Part shown: piece after piece, positions 55,201 through 59,235 of the stretch | Numbering within the stretch: the stretch's first letter is position 1 | Layout: every line of letters starts with the position of its first letter | DNA from: Asterias amurensis | Taxonomy: Eukaryota > Echinodermata > Asteroidea > Forcipulatida > Asteriidae | NCBI RefSeq assembly: GCF_032118995.1 | Contig: NC_092669.1 | Coordinates: forward strand, 9,919,501 to 9,983,500 | Reading direction: 5' to 3' | Length of the DNA stretch: 64,000 nucleotides | The notes under the pieces: model-generated | Database searches by the model: none | Told to the model about the DNA's origin: nothing | What the model saw: the letters and a program-made list of their open reading frames with translations, nothing else | Translations under genes and position numbers: made by a program

Positions 55201-56850
55201 TTAACTTTGCAGTGGGAAAGCTCACAAAATGGTGATAACAAATAAACAATCCACGCTCGTAAACTTTGTAGCAAGGGACCCTGGCTACATTTTGGAAGTG
55301 TGAACAGGGCTTTAGTCTCAAAATTCAAACGTAGTCCCACATACCTTGCAGAAAAATACTGTATGTTAAAACGCCTTGAGTATCACTGAGTGACGGATAT
55401 TTATAAGAAGCCACTATTAATCATTACCTTGATTCTTCCATTGGGGTTTGTATCGTCAGGAGACATGGGTGTCTCAGCTTTGTCAACTGGGTCGGCCCTC
55501 GTCTCAACACCTCCAAGACGTACTCACGATCCTTCTTATGGAAACGCTCTAAAAGCTTCTTCTCAAATACAAAGACTGCTGCCTCCTGAGTGGGAGAAAA
55601 TAGGATACACAGGGCTGTAGCTAGACCAATTATAGTGGTGGGCAGTAAATCCAAATGAAATTTTTACGTATGCAAACGCACATGTACCAAGTGCCCCACA
55701 AGCACCAGACGAGCGCTCAAAAGTTTTTAACAAGCGTACGCAACAAGCACTTATTTTTGATAGCCAATCAGTACTATCTATCTATAATAATAATAATAAT
55801 AATAATAATATTAACCCGTTTTTATATAGCGATATATATAGCGATTTTCACACCCGGAGGGCGTCCCAAAGCGCTTTACATTATTACCTCTGGTCACTGG
55901 GCCTTACCACCATCTCAGCTCCCTGGTGGGAGTATGCAGCCTGTGCAACATACATGCGCTACTCGACTAAATCAATCACAAGAACCATCTCTGCCCTCAC
56001 AGGTACCCATTTAACCCAGGAGAGAAGCAATTATAGTTAAGTGTCTTGCTCAGGGACACAAGTGTCACGACCGGGATTCGTACCCACACTCTGCTGAACA
56101 GAAGCACCAGAGCTTGAGTTCGGTGTTCTTATCCGCTCGGCCACGACACCCTATGTATCTTCCTTCTAGTACAGTTCCTCCTAGGAGTTCCTCCGGTGAC
56201 TCCCAAGTAATGTCAGGTGCGGTGCAAAGGGTGCGAGTACGGGAACGCGTAAGTAGTGACAAACTGGGTGATGAAAGGGGTGCGAGCAAAAAATCAAGGC
56301 AACAGCGATATTTAGTGGAGCGGCAGTGGCATCAGTCGGCTCCTGAAAACTTCCAGGGACTGGGCTGATACAACTGAGGCTGGAAAGGCATTCCATAAGC
56401 AGATCAAGCTTGGGAATTAACTGTGTTGGTAAGCAAGTACTGCTATAGATGGACGTCATCGGCCGCCATATTTTAATTATTGTGCATGCGTAAAGAGCTA
56501 TCATTGGCTGAGAGTCACGCGCAGCGTGTTCACGCATACACTTTTCCATTGTTTTACATTAAAGATGAAGGCAATGATGCGTATATTGCAACCCATCTAT
56601 TCAGTTGCTTTCCTTCCAGGGGTAAGTGACGAGAGGTAACAATAAAACAGCACGTGCTGCTTGTGGTAGCGAGGCTGCGATTAAAGCGCATCATACATAC
56701 CTGCTTTGTTGACCGTTTGACTCCATGATAGATCTTCCAGAGGCAATTTAATCCACCGGTGGCAATCAGGCCTGTGATGTCATACTGACTCACAACGGGG
56801 TTCCCAATTAATCCGCCAACTGTGCTTTTCAGTCTATTAAACATGTCCAT
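27253..56850 (-). CDS. SCYL2: SCYL2-like (CVAK104) pseudokinase, complete 15-exon gene
   Basis: SCY1-like protein 2: in other animals a clathrin- and AP2-associated pseudokinase acting in endosome/trans-Golgi trafficking. Exons in transcript order: 56701-56850, 55428-55585, 53599-53740, 52054-52203, 40493-40708, 38919-39035, 38031-38156, 37178-37354, 35612-35734, 34238-34351, 32662-32794, 31668-31786, 30415-30515, 29224-29329, 27253-28272. All introns are GT-AG and the phases join to 983 codons plus stop (human about 929). Kinase-like fold at about 25-310: degenerate glycine loop TGGLNCLW, AVFVFEKK, HGNLNPEN (166-173) in place of HRDLKPEN, and GFDF in place of DFG, the pattern of an inactive kinase. 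HEAT-like helices cover about 312-600, followed by an NPF motif (exon 14) and a low-complexity tail ending NDLLGFLG. Intron 4 is 11.3 kb and hosts two antisense GPCR genes. Confidence 0.94.
28295..28425. mobile_element. Palindromic MITE (AGGCCGTGTCCGAAACGACG ends)
   Basis: Arms of about 45 bp: GACTTCGGCTACAGCTACGG at left and CGTAGCTGTAGCCGAAGTCG at right. It lies 23 bases from the exon 15 acceptor, so the polypyrimidine tract is the only intron left between them. Confidence 0.85.
28640..29200. other. SCYL2 intron 14, no clear element
   Basis: Inverted pieces GTTGGCAAAATGAGG (28966) and GTGTTTGCCAACC (29061) suggest a small foldback of about 110 bp; otherwise nothing recognised. Confidence 0.4.
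29224..29329 (-). CDS. SCYL2: SCYL2-like exon 14 (NPF motif)
   Basis: Residues 609-644, TSVDFNQKLQSQTKLDENPF then GLGVSKTNGQADSM. The NPF tripeptide is a typical EH-domain ligand in endocytic proteins; that it functions here is inference. Confidence 0.85.
29458..30040. mobile_element. Inverted-repeat element H, copy 2
   Basis: TAGTGCTGGGCGAAAAGTGA at left and ATTCGCCCAGGCCTA at right; shares GTTTTAGACAGTGTCACTC with the copy at 13010-13665 but lacks part of its right arm. Confidence 0.78.
30060..30270. repeat. Direct repeat of about 105 bp
   Basis: CCAACACCATACAGTAAGTA at 30041 and CCAACACCATACAGTAACTC at 30147; each is followed by GTATGCCTRA-CCCATGTAAA-type sequence. Confidence 0.65.
30415..30515 (-). 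CDS. SCYL2: SCYL2-like exon 13
   Basis: Residues 576-609, FNAFMSVIKELIRHVENEQ then KLEQLNSMQEEQK, a charged helix likely to form coiled coil at the end of the HEAT-like region. Confidence 0.9.
30626..30803. mobile_element. Inverted-repeat element F
   Basis: GCCCGGGTCATACTTCCTGC at left and GCAGGAAGTATAAACCGGGC at right; inner arms GCAAATGCGAAGCAAATTTG and CGCTTCGCATTCGCATTCGC. Confidence 0.85.
31112..31270 (+). mobile_element. tRNA-headed SINE (type 3)
   Basis: GTGGTCTAGTTGGTAAGACA, then GTCGTGGGTTTGAATCCCA (B box), then a body with GAGTATACAGTGCTAACACA. A body-only copy precedes it at 30900-31020. Confidence 0.75.
31302..31618 (+). mobile_element. TTAA-A element
   Basis: TTAA|AGACACTGGACACTATTGG to ACCAATAGTGTCCAGTGCC; some internal deletion (the GAGACCTC palindrome is missing). 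Confidence 0.8.
31668..31786 (-). CDS. SCYL2: SCYL2-like exon 12
   Basis: Residues 536-575, KLSIGHKKLGITKDLAATK then PLSIDNNLNLNQ; matches the HKKLGITKE..A.K.LP segment of the family. Confidence 0.92.
31840..32375 (+). mobile_element. tRNA-like SINE head split by a TTAA-flanked element
   Basis: TGTGGTGGCCGAGCAGTTTAG at 31840 and, after the insertion, TTCTGGTCTTGCCAGAGCAT. Confidence 0.6.
31869..32318. mobile_element. TIR element N in a TTAA site
   Basis: TTTAAAGGGTGGCTGCAGTG at left and CACGGCAGCATCCCTTTAAA at right; TTAA on both sides. The interior contains GTGACGTCATGTCGGTAACC. A third TTAA family in the window. Confidence 0.78.
32385..32650 (-). mobile_element. S2 SINE, 5'-truncated, against the SCYL2 exon 11 donor
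   Basis: TGTCCCAAAGCGCTTCAAAA, TCACTGGGCCTTAAATCATT, CAGGTACCCATTTACCCCTG and the B-box end GATTTGAACCCACACT. The junction is about ten bases from the exon 11 donor. Confidence 0.8.
32662..32794 (-). CDS. SCYL2: SCYL2-like exon 11
   Basis: Residues 492-536, VGSLVCTGKLMEYMDKWFV then SREPAVLMGILG. A truncated SINE head begins about ten bases beyond the donor GTAAGA. Confidence 0.92.
32870..33448 (+). mobile_element. LINE 3'UTR-like tail with a nested MITE
   Basis: Contains GGGGGTCCATACTCGACAAG and ends GGAAATAAAGTGAATTGAAT plus TGATTT, typical of CR1/L2-like 3' tails. It is interrupted at 33131-33336. Confidence 0.6.
33131..33336. mobile_element. MITE with AGACGATGTGACCT ends
   Basis: AGACGATGTGACCTATGTTT at left and the inverse AGGTCACATCGTCT at right. 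Inner CCGCCCTCTGTTGACAAAAC. Confidence 0.8.
33705..34075. mobile_element. Element R, rich in CGATATATCG
   Basis: GGGCGATATCACGATATTAT at left and GGCGATATATCGTGAATACA at right; many TATATCGCGA units in between. Confidence 0.7.
34238..34351 (-). CDS. SCYL2: SCYL2-like exon 10
   Basis: Residues 454-491, ELCLTILPTFAGMIDQASMK then IPRIKKLCLETDRLS; HEAT-like. Donor GTAAGT. Confidence 0.92.
34418..34640. repeat. Intronic inverted-arm sequence
   Basis: GGGCCAATTTCATTAACTGT resembles an E end; AAGGCACCTTCACAAACCTTGG and CCAAGGTTTGGGAAGTGCCC are inverted arms, giving a stem-loop of about 190 bp. Confidence 0.6.
34710..35275. mobile_element. Element K, copy 1
   Basis: Starts AAGGGAATCAATGTGTGGTG and carries a palindrome around GAGGCCTGGTTCTTGATCAT. 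The right part has CGCTCTCCACCAATAGGAAT, ending near GAGGTATTTATGAATATAAG. Confidence 0.75.
35324..35694 (-). repeat. 185-bp tandem duplication involving SCYL2 exon 9
   Basis: GTACCGATACGTCAATCTAT begins at 35330 and again at 35515. Offset is 185 on the left of the deletion and 186 on its right. The second unit carries the real exon edge, the first the ghost at 35427-35511. Confidence 0.88.
35427..35511 (-). pseudogene. Decayed partial duplicate of SCYL2 exon 9
   Basis: An approximately 185-bp tandem duplication (35324-35508 against 35509-35694) repeats the 3' half of exon 9 with its donor CAG|GTTAGAG. The copy still reads LTKTPKD and IKNHVL but has lost one base around 35455, giving a frameshift with an in-frame TAG. 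It lacks the exon's 5' half and acceptor, so it cannot splice in as an exon. Confidence 0.85.
35612..35734 (-). CDS. SCYL2: SCYL2-like exon 9
   Basis: Residues 413-453, VMLIFMQRMDMLLTKTPKDD then VYRALEAPSPQIQ. A decayed partial copy sits immediately downstream in the intron at 35427-35511. Confidence 0.93.
35802..36365. mobile_element. Element K, copy 2
   Basis: AAGGGAATCAATGTGTGGTG to GAGGCATTTATGAATATTCC; colinear with copy 1 at 34710-35275, on the other side of exon 9. Same orientation. Confidence 0.75.
36761..37110 (+). mobile_element. TTAA-B element
   Basis: CTTAAAGCCATTGGACCCTT to AAAGTATCCAATGGCTTTAA, with the central TTTCTCGATATCGAGA palindrome. Confidence 0.83.
37178..37354 (-). 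CDS. SCYL2: SCYL2-like exon 8
   Basis: Residues 354-412, RVVHQRVLPCLSKELVN then MVPFVLPNILHIAD and FKIQEPVQ; HEAT-like helices. Donor GTGAGA. Confidence 0.93.
37373..38000 (-). mobile_element. TTAA-A element with a foldback D in its tail, D partly duplicated
   Basis: AAAGGCAGTGGACACTACTG at left. Tail AAAGGTATCC at 37737, then element D (37747-37897), then a second copy of D's right half (37905-37985, AATTTGTATATCTCCTAGGA in both), then AGTACCTTTAA. Confidence 0.78.
38031..38156 (-). CDS. SCYL2: SCYL2-like exon 7
   Basis: Residues 312-353, IPFFEDVGSMTLQYLDSLFQ then KSQFFKGLPKVLTNLPK; start of the HEAT-like region, almost colinear with the vertebrate protein. Confidence 0.93.
38205..38300. 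mobile_element. Family J fragment
   Basis: TATAAGTTATCACACAAGCG and AGCGCTTCTGCGTCCCATAT match 2732-2790. The sequence after 38300 up to 38500 is unrelated and unrecognised. Confidence 0.7.
38919..39035 (-). CDS. SCYL2: SCYL2-like exon 6
   Basis: Residues 273-311, LRTVNMSLLGSLNAGLKEYV then TPTVRPDADQVSK, the RPDADQ end of the kinase-like domain. Its acceptor region is partly duplicated just upstream (see 39203-39376). Confidence 0.92.
39120..39600 (-). mobile_element. S2 SINE, minus strand
   Basis: After the duplicated segment, TCAGCTACCTGGGGAGTATA, CAGGTACCCATTTATACCCC and a head ending CCACCCAGCCATGACAACC near 39600. Confidence 0.72.
39203..39376 (-). pseudogene. Tandem duplicate of the SCYL2 exon 6 acceptor region
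   Basis: About 175 bp (39030-39202 and 39203-39376) is duplicated in tandem. The second copy carries a pseudo-acceptor TTTGAACAG followed by CTCTGTACGAG, matching TTTGAACAG/CTCCGTACGG at the true exon 6 start. Only about ten bases of exon are included. Confidence 0.8.
39602..39819. mobile_element. Foldback element E
   Basis: GGGCTCAATTTCATAGAGCT and the inverse AGCTCTATGAAATTGGGCCC, with TTAGCATGAAATTT arms. Confidence 0.82.
40110..40461 (+). mobile_element. tRNA-Glu-like SINE (type 4)
   Basis: Head with GCTCGCCTCTCACCAAGGTG (loop CTCTCAC as in tRNA-Glu CTC) and B box GGTTCGATTCCC. The body has GTTGGTTCTCTACTGTGCTG and a CCGGTTTTCCTCCCTCGG block, with an ATTATTATTATTA tail ending 31 bases before exon 5. 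Confidence 0.82.
40493..40708 (-). CDS. SCYL2: SCYL2-like exon 5
   Basis: Residues 201-272, KLEYLAPEYVLTMSCDTASD then FSLGMLMYAVMNRGK: the APE-containing end of the activation segment and helix F of the kinase-like fold. Confidence 0.93.
40845..41015. mobile_element. Short element L, copy 2
   Basis: GAGTGCGTTTTGGTGACCCC at left and GCCGCCAAAACGCACCC at right; inner CGGTTGTTGGTCGTTGG arms. Confidence 0.72.
41315..41738 (-). mobile_element. S1 SINE, complete
   Basis: Tail ATAATAATAATATTGAGTCT; body AGGTGCTACAAAGCGGTGCA; head ending CTCGGCCACGACACTTCC. Confidence 0.85.
41739..42185. other. Intron 4, no element recognised
   Basis: AT-rich sequence, no coding frame of interest and no recognised repeat. 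Confidence 0.35.
42190..42595 (-). mobile_element. TTAA-A element, diverged
   Basis: TTTTTAAAGGCACTGGACAC to AAATATCAAACGTGTCC; the middle lacks the GAGACCTC palindrome and has AAGGCCTGAAGCCT instead. Confidence 0.75.
42740..43078 (+). mobile_element. TTAA-A element
   Basis: TTTAAGGCATTGGACACCTT to AAGTGTCCGGTGCTTTTAA; contains TTACTTCAGAGGGAGCGGTT. Confidence 0.75.
43507..44110 (+). repeat. Tandem repeats directly upstream of GPCR copy 1
   Basis: A unit of about 204 bases starts near 43516 and again near 43720 (CTGCAATCTGTCTACAAGTC in both). A submodule GAGTAGCAACTGATACAATT recurs near 43678, 43880 and 44019. The array ends about 60 bases before the GPCR start and has no counterpart upstream of copy 2. 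Confidence 0.8.
44166..45239 (+). CDS. Intronless rhodopsin-class (class A) GPCR, copy 1
   Basis: A 357-residue seven-transmembrane receptor at the cell surface; ligand unknown. Visible class A landmarks: GLIGNAF with Asn36 (TM1), SIVDFLAS with Asp65 (TM2), Cys95 and Cys170 for the conserved disulfide, ERYYATCKPV with ERY (121-123) in place of DRY at the end of TM3, Trp149 (TM4), Pro195 (TM5), FFVICWTP (247-253) in TM6, and NPFIY (289-293) in TM7. A basic third intracellular loop (ELRRRSRARAN) and a Ser/Thr-rich tail follow. The N-terminal Thr/Ser-rich stretch has no signal peptide. It lies inside SCYL2 intron 4 on the opposite strand, 3.6 kb from a near-identical paralogue. The family looks like peptide-type or invertebrate orphan/chemosensory receptors; I cannot name the ligand. 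Confidence 0.93.
   Translation: METSTQSSPEMIASVDGYVINTYVNSSIGFLGLIGNAFVSLVMLRNRKVFNSATNKLIIHQSIVDFLASFLFILHQFLRISPGAVPDNILGSIYCKLWSTNFLEYTVFVTSSYNLVAISIERYYATCKPVRHRNMFTTCCLKMIMATAWICGLISTGHLLFSMFQSHSTCVPLWSSPGVQSVIICQSVATSLLIPLFIMTIAYVKIILELRRRSRARANDNNQDARNMLSRAEKNVTKTLLLVVIFFVICWTPGSVNYLLFNFGIFDPSSFSSVTAIFTTMVFVNLCINPFIYCFTYERFQKQVKKMVCGRQRNINQVGTTSGTTRQDTNVQHTVSATVSVIDATQHQAEPQDESAQ
45398..45815 (+). mobile_element. S1 SINE, complete, downstream of GPCR copy 1
   Basis: GTTTTCGTGGCCAAGCGGTT, GGTTCGAATCCCCAGCCGTAA, AGGGGTTCGCCCCGGTGTTC, and a TTATTATTAAACATTAT tail. Confidence 0.85.
45816..46367. other. Between the GPCR genes, no feature seen
   Basis: AT-rich, no open frame with family resemblance. 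Confidence 0.35.
46368..47710. repeat. Region bounded by inverted GGACATAACT motifs
   Basis: TTTCGGACATAACT occurs at about 46370, 46406 and 46569 and in inverse (AGTTATGTCCGAAA) at about 47689. ATGTGGACAT and ATATGTCCAC accompany the ends, so 46368-47710 may be an old element. No coding capacity found. Confidence 0.45.
47711..48794. other. Upstream of GPCR copy 2
   Basis: A 138-codon minus-strand open frame at 48063-48479 has no family resemblance and low-complexity ends. No tandem repeats like those upstream of copy 1. Promoter not identified. Confidence 0.35.
48795..49877 (+). CDS. Intronless rhodopsin-class (class A) GPCR, copy 2
   Basis: A 360-residue paralogue of the receptor at 44166-45239, with all the same motifs shifted by three residues (Asn39, Asp68, ERY 124-126, CWTP, NPFIY). 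The frame opens ATGATG; the second ATG (48798) aligns with the start of copy 1, so either may be used. Differences cluster in the first 30 residues, the TM2/loop 1 segment (KQFLWIQPGTVP against HQFLRISPGAVP), the top of TM3 (SRLLKYT against TNFLEYT) and extracellular loop 2 (PSWSIPVVQ against PLWSSPGVQ). From TM5 through TM7 the proteins are nearly identical. The 3' flanks stay alike for about 50 bases past the stop, which points to recent duplication or gene conversion. Confidence 0.93.
   Translation: MMETSTQSSPTVEPVVHVDSFAINTYVNTFLGLLGLIGNAFVSLVMLRNRKVFNSATNKLIIHQSIVDFLASFLFILKQFLWIQPGTVPDNILGSIYCKLWSSRLLKYTVFVTSSYNLVAISIERYYATCKPVRHRNMFTTCRLKMIMASAWIFGLISTGHLLFSMFQSHSTCVPSWSIPVVQSVIICQSVATSLLIPLFSMTIAYVKIILELRRRSRARANDNNQDARNMLSRAEKNVTKTLLLVVIFFVICWTPGSVNYLLFNFGIFDPSSFSSVTAIFTTMVFVNLCINPFIYCFTYERFQKQVKKMVCGRQRNINQVGTTSGSTRQDTNAQHTVSATVSVIDAPKNQAEPQNESAQ
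50054..50518. mobile_element. TIR element O, downstream of GPCR copy 2
   Basis: AGAGAGGTTTCGCAGAGTCG at left and TGACTCTGCGAAACCTCTCT at right; the outer part also holds GGATACGAATACG and CGTATCCGTTCACG-type inner arms. About 465 bp. Confidence 0.85.
50822..51186 (-). mobile_element. TTAA-A element
   Basis: TTAA|AAGGCAGTGGACACTTTTG to ATATTGTCCAGTGTCTTTAA; contains GAGACGTCAGATTTTG and its inverse. Confidence 0.83.
51215..51600 (-). mobile_element. Element K, reversed and rearranged copy
   Basis: TACCTCAGACAGTTTCTATA and CCTATTGGTGGAGAGCGCGT match the right part of K in reverse, and AACCAAAAAGGCATTTATGA matches its middle; the centre differs. Confidence 0.6.
51915..52015. mobile_element. 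Foldback element E, half copy
   Basis: ATTCTGCTCAGCAGAAAATT and GCAGCTCTATTAAACTGGGC; adjacent to SCYL2 exon 4. Confidence 0.6.
52054..52203 (-). CDS. SCYL2: SCYL2-like exon 4 (degenerate catalytic loop)
   Basis: Residues 151-200. MIHGNLNPENIILNANGAW replaces the catalytic HRDLKPEN, and GFDF replaces the metal-binding DFG. Donor GTGAGT opens the 11.3 kb intron. Confidence 0.94.
52570..53060 (-). pseudogene. Probable LINE 3' portion, minus strand
   Basis: In reverse it ends TGCTCTATAAATAAAGTCTA, a typical LINE 3' end. The adjacent minus-strand frame (52692-53021) has no clear domain, so the assignment is weak. Confidence 0.45.
53145..53512. mobile_element. Element I, rich in GTCGCGACTA
   Basis: GAGGCCTTGGCGACTTGTCA at left and GTCGCCCAGGCCTAG at right, with AGTCGCGACTA repeated at five or more places. 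About 370 bp. Confidence 0.7.
53562..53581 (+). repeat. G15 homopolymer run beside SCYL2 exon 3
   Basis: Fifteen G, one A, four G, about 18-36 bases past the exon 3 donor; the transcript has a C run there. Confidence 0.9.
53599..53740 (-). CDS. SCYL2: SCYL2-like exon 3
   Basis: Residues 103-150, DSLAFATEPVFASLANVLG then KYGLLQ, the N-lobe/hinge block of SCY1-like proteins. A 15-base G run (C run in the transcript) lies about 22 bases past the donor. Confidence 0.93.
53955..54310 (+). mobile_element. S1 SINE lacking most of its head
   Basis: GTGACACTTGTGTCTTTAAG, AGGGGTTCGCCCCGGTGTTC, TCAGCGCCTTGAGTACCATG and a TTATTGTTATTATTATTATT tail. Confidence 0.82.
54425..54545 (+). mobile_element. tRNA-headed SINE (type 3) fragment
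   Basis: GGTTGTCTTGTTGGTATGAC and CTCTAGAATTGCAAAGGTCT, then a truncated body with GAGTTTACAGTGCTTTCACA. Confidence 0.68.
54640..54830 (+). mobile_element. S1 SINE body fragment
   Basis: GACACTCAACCATCATGCTT, AGGGGTTCGCCCCAGTGGTC and CACAGCACCTTGTAAACC; the head is missing. Confidence 0.72.
54843..55312. mobile_element. Element G, inverted-repeat
   Basis: GAGCCCCTTTCACACAAGAT at left and AAGTGTGAACAGGGCTTTA at right; AGCAAGGGTCCTTGCTAAAT and AGCAAGGGACCCTGGCTACA recur, with CTCGTGTGAAAGG in the middle. Confidence 0.72.
55428..55585 (-). CDS. SCYL2: SCYL2-like exon 2
   Basis: Residues 51-103, EAAVFVFEKKLLERFHKKD then LTKLRHPCLLTIQTPMEES. It includes the VAIK-equivalent strand, where AVFVFEKK replaces VAIK. 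Confidence 0.93.
55786..56150 (-). mobile_element. S2 SINE, near complete
   Basis: On the minus strand: head GTGTCGTGGCCGAGCGGATA with B box, body with GGGTAAATGGGTACC-type sequence, AGCGCTTTGGGACGCCCTCC, and a (TTA)n tail at 55786-55812. The head is shared with S1 but the body differs. Confidence 0.85.
56155..56420 (-). pseudogene. LINE tail fragment, minus strand
   Basis: The minus-strand translation retains WNAFPASVVSAQSLEVFRSR, a non-LTR reverse-transcriptase C-terminal pattern, followed by stops. Confidence 0.62.
56701..56850 (-). CDS. SCYL2: SCYL2-like exon 1 (start)
   Basis: Residues 1-50, MDMFNRLKSTVGGLIGNPV then YDITGLIATGG and KRSTKQ. ATG at 56850 in the good context CAACATGG; it aligns with the short N-terminus of SCYL2 (M..LNKLKSTV). 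Confidence 0.92.
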
Positions 56851-57059
56851 GTTGATCTGGAAATTTATCAGCTCTCTCTTAGAACAACTCGCTCAGTCTT
56901 AGTAACTACTCACATTGTGTGAAGAACTGTGTGTGTCCAGCTAACAATAAAGCAAACAGCATTGTAGCATTTTATAGTTTTGTTGTTGTTTACACCACCA
57001 GATATGGTTGGGATAACTATGAAAAGTATTAAATTAATAGTTTTTATACGGGACCGCTT

Positions 57060-57200
57060 TTAGTTTTGGAAAAGTTTCCGCATGGCGCCACCACTTTTTC
57101 ATTCGAAATAAAATAATATAGTATCTAATTTACCTGATTGATATATCCCTTTTTGTAAAAATGAGTGAAAAAGTGGTGGCGCCATACGGAAAGTTATCCT
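57060..57200. mobile_element. Element M, copy 2, near the SCYL2 5' end
   Basis: TTTCCGCATGGCGCCACCAC to GTGGCGCCATACGGAAAGTT; its middle is reversed relative to copy 1 at 23238. Confidence 0.82.
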
Positions 57201-57442
57201 TAGTTTTAAACAATTAATATTTGGCTAAATCCTTGAAAATTAAGAAGAAAAAGAAAATTGTAAGTTCTCCCACTGGTGTCCCAACTCTCCCGTTCTCTGA
57301 CCCTTCTCTCATCCATTCTCAATTGGGACGATGTTGCTACTTGTTAGTGTTATCTACATGTATGCTGGAGGGAATGGAATGGGATAATCGTCCGGACGTC
57401 GCCACCAATTTATCCGCCGTTAATTAACTCCAGAACCACAAT

Positions 57443-57453
57443 GCATTATGGGT
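57443..57453 (-). promoter_or_regulatory. Staf/ZNF143-site-like motif upstream of SCYL2
   Basis: ACCCATAATGC on the minus strand, preceded by CTACCT, about 600 bases upstream of the SCYL2 start codon. It has one mismatch to the core TCCCAnnATGC. Confidence 0.35.
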
Positions 57454-57729
57454 AGGTAGAGGGGGCATTCGACAATCGCGGTGTGTATGTTGTCATGCAT
57501 GATATGCGCACACTTGGCCTAATCTTTGTGTGAGTTCAAAAGCGCCCTCACTATTCGCAATAAATCTTATTCCATTCAACATCACTTTTGAAAATATTTT
57601 CTCACTATGACCACCGAAAACTTTGGTGTTAATCAACTCAAATTGTTGTGTAATCTTGTGAAACCCTGCTGCCAACATTATTACTATTTTTAGGCCTATC
57701 CCTATATCCAACCCAATGCCAAGGATTCT

Positions 57730-57890
57730 GGAAAAGTTTCTGTGTGGCGCGACCCACCTTTATTCGATATGAAATAAAAATAGTATGTATCAATAAATAA
57801 ATAATTAATGAGATATCCCTTTTTGTAAAAATGAGTGAAAAAGTCACAAAGAAAGTGGTGGCGCCATACGCACGGAAAGTTATCCCCGTT
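57730..57890. mobile_element. Element M, copy 3
   Basis: GAAAAGTTTCTGTGTGGCGC to GGCGCCATACGCACGGAAAG; the left arm is diverged. Flanking 57200-57730 holds no gene or element I recognise. Confidence 0.75.
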
Positions 57891-57963
57891 CAATACTGTA
57901 CAGCTAGAAATAATACAGTCACGTCACGAAAAACAAAACATACACCAGCAGACATGGCAGAGG

Positions 57964-57984
57964 GTGGGGGTGGGGGGGGGGGGG
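57964..57984 (+). repeat. G-rich run upstream of SCYL2
   Basis: GGGGGTGGGGGGGGGGGGGG at about 57966-57985. Another run of nine G is at about 58433. Possible quadruplex sequences in the spacer. Confidence 0.7.
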
Positions 57985-59149
57985 AGTGACAGGCGACACG
58001 ACGGTGGACGGACAGGGTAAAAATACTCTCAATCAAATTACAAAATTGGGCACACAAAAAGCATCAACCATGTCAACAAATCGTGTGAGCAGCCAGTCAG
58101 GTACGATCTAACGAATGAATAAATTGACATGACAAACATAAATATACCCTAGTTACTCAGCACACAAAAGTTCAAATAATTGAAATAATGTGATCAAATG
58201 CAATATATACCTGAAAGACAACATTAGCACTCACGTCACCCAGTCACAAAATTTCACGTTTTTGTGTTCTCAACATATATTATAGTTCTCAAATATAAGT
58301 AGTCAGTGTCCAAAACTAAAAACAAACCTATTTGAACTGCAAAGGTTCTAGTTACCAAACAAAAGTACCCCCTCTATTGACAACCGACAGAGGGGCGTGT
58401 ACGTGTTTTTCTGACTGTGGTCACACAGTACAGGGGGGGGGTGTATAGAGCCCGTCCAAAATTCCCTATTGATGCACTACTTTTCGGTAAATTAAATGAT
58501 AAGAAAGTTTTAATAAAACGGGCTAAATTTCACTTTCACGATACTTCTTTTTATTTTTTAGCCCCCCCACCCGGTCGAATAAAAAATAACATAATTGTTG
58601 TCTGACTAAATTCAAACAGATAAATGGTATTACTTTGCAGGCCGAAAAAGGGAACACAGAGCTCTGTGCTCGGATCCCACTACTTCCAAAACCAACATTC
58701 CCCAGAATCCCCAATTTTGTCATAAAAAAGGGTCAGTAAAGATGAACAAAACAAAAGGTATCTGTAAAACCATGGGTAAACAATTAGAAACAAGGCAACA
58801 TCTTTTAATTGTTTTATCGGGAGAAAAGTTTGCATGTTGGCCACTACAGTAAACAAATGTTTTATTATGAAAACAGAGAAGTACGTTGTATACTATTTGG
58901 TTGCATCATGGAGGAACAAATTTCCTCCATGGTTGCATGCCTGCTCTTCCCGAAGATTCTGGTAAAACATTGAAGCAACTCTCATTAATAGATTTAAAAG
59001 TAAATCAGATAGGAACAAAAATGCACACTGACCACACTACAGTAATAAAACAATAGTTTCAACATGAAAAAAAATATATTTGATTGCTTTTTCATTACAA
59101 TTCTGGTTAAAATTAATTCAACAAGAAAACCAAGAAATCTGTTTGGGGG
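57985..59149. other. SCYL2/ZNF143 spacer, left part
   Basis: No gene. A small hairpin (CATGGAGGAACAAATTTCCT with CCATGG) lies at 58905-58936. Otherwise AT-rich. Confidence 0.35.
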
Positions 59150-59156
59150 AAAAAAA
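59150..59156 (-). terminator. RNA polymerase III terminator of the tRNA-Asp gene
   Basis: A run of seven T on the minus strand starts seven bases past the tRNA 3' end, the usual Pol III stop. Confidence 0.8.
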
Positions 59157-59163
59157 TTGCATC

Positions 59164-59235
59164 CTCCCCGGCGGGGAATCGAACCCCGGTCTCCTGAGTG
59201 ACAGTCAGAGATACTTACCACTATACTACCGAGGA
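59164..59235 (-). tRNA. tRNA-Asp (anticodon GTC)
   Basis: A 72-base cloverleaf without intron. The acceptor stem TCCTCGG pairs with CCGGGGA; the A box contains TAGTATAGTGG; the anticodon stem TCTGA/TCAGG frames the loop CTGTCAC (anticodon GTC); the T arm is CGGGG-TTCGATT-CCCCG with a perfect B box GGTTCGATTCC; the discriminator is G. It closely resembles other metazoan tRNA-Asp genes, and no SINE body is attached, unlike the tRNA-like heads elsewhere in the window. Confidence 0.92.
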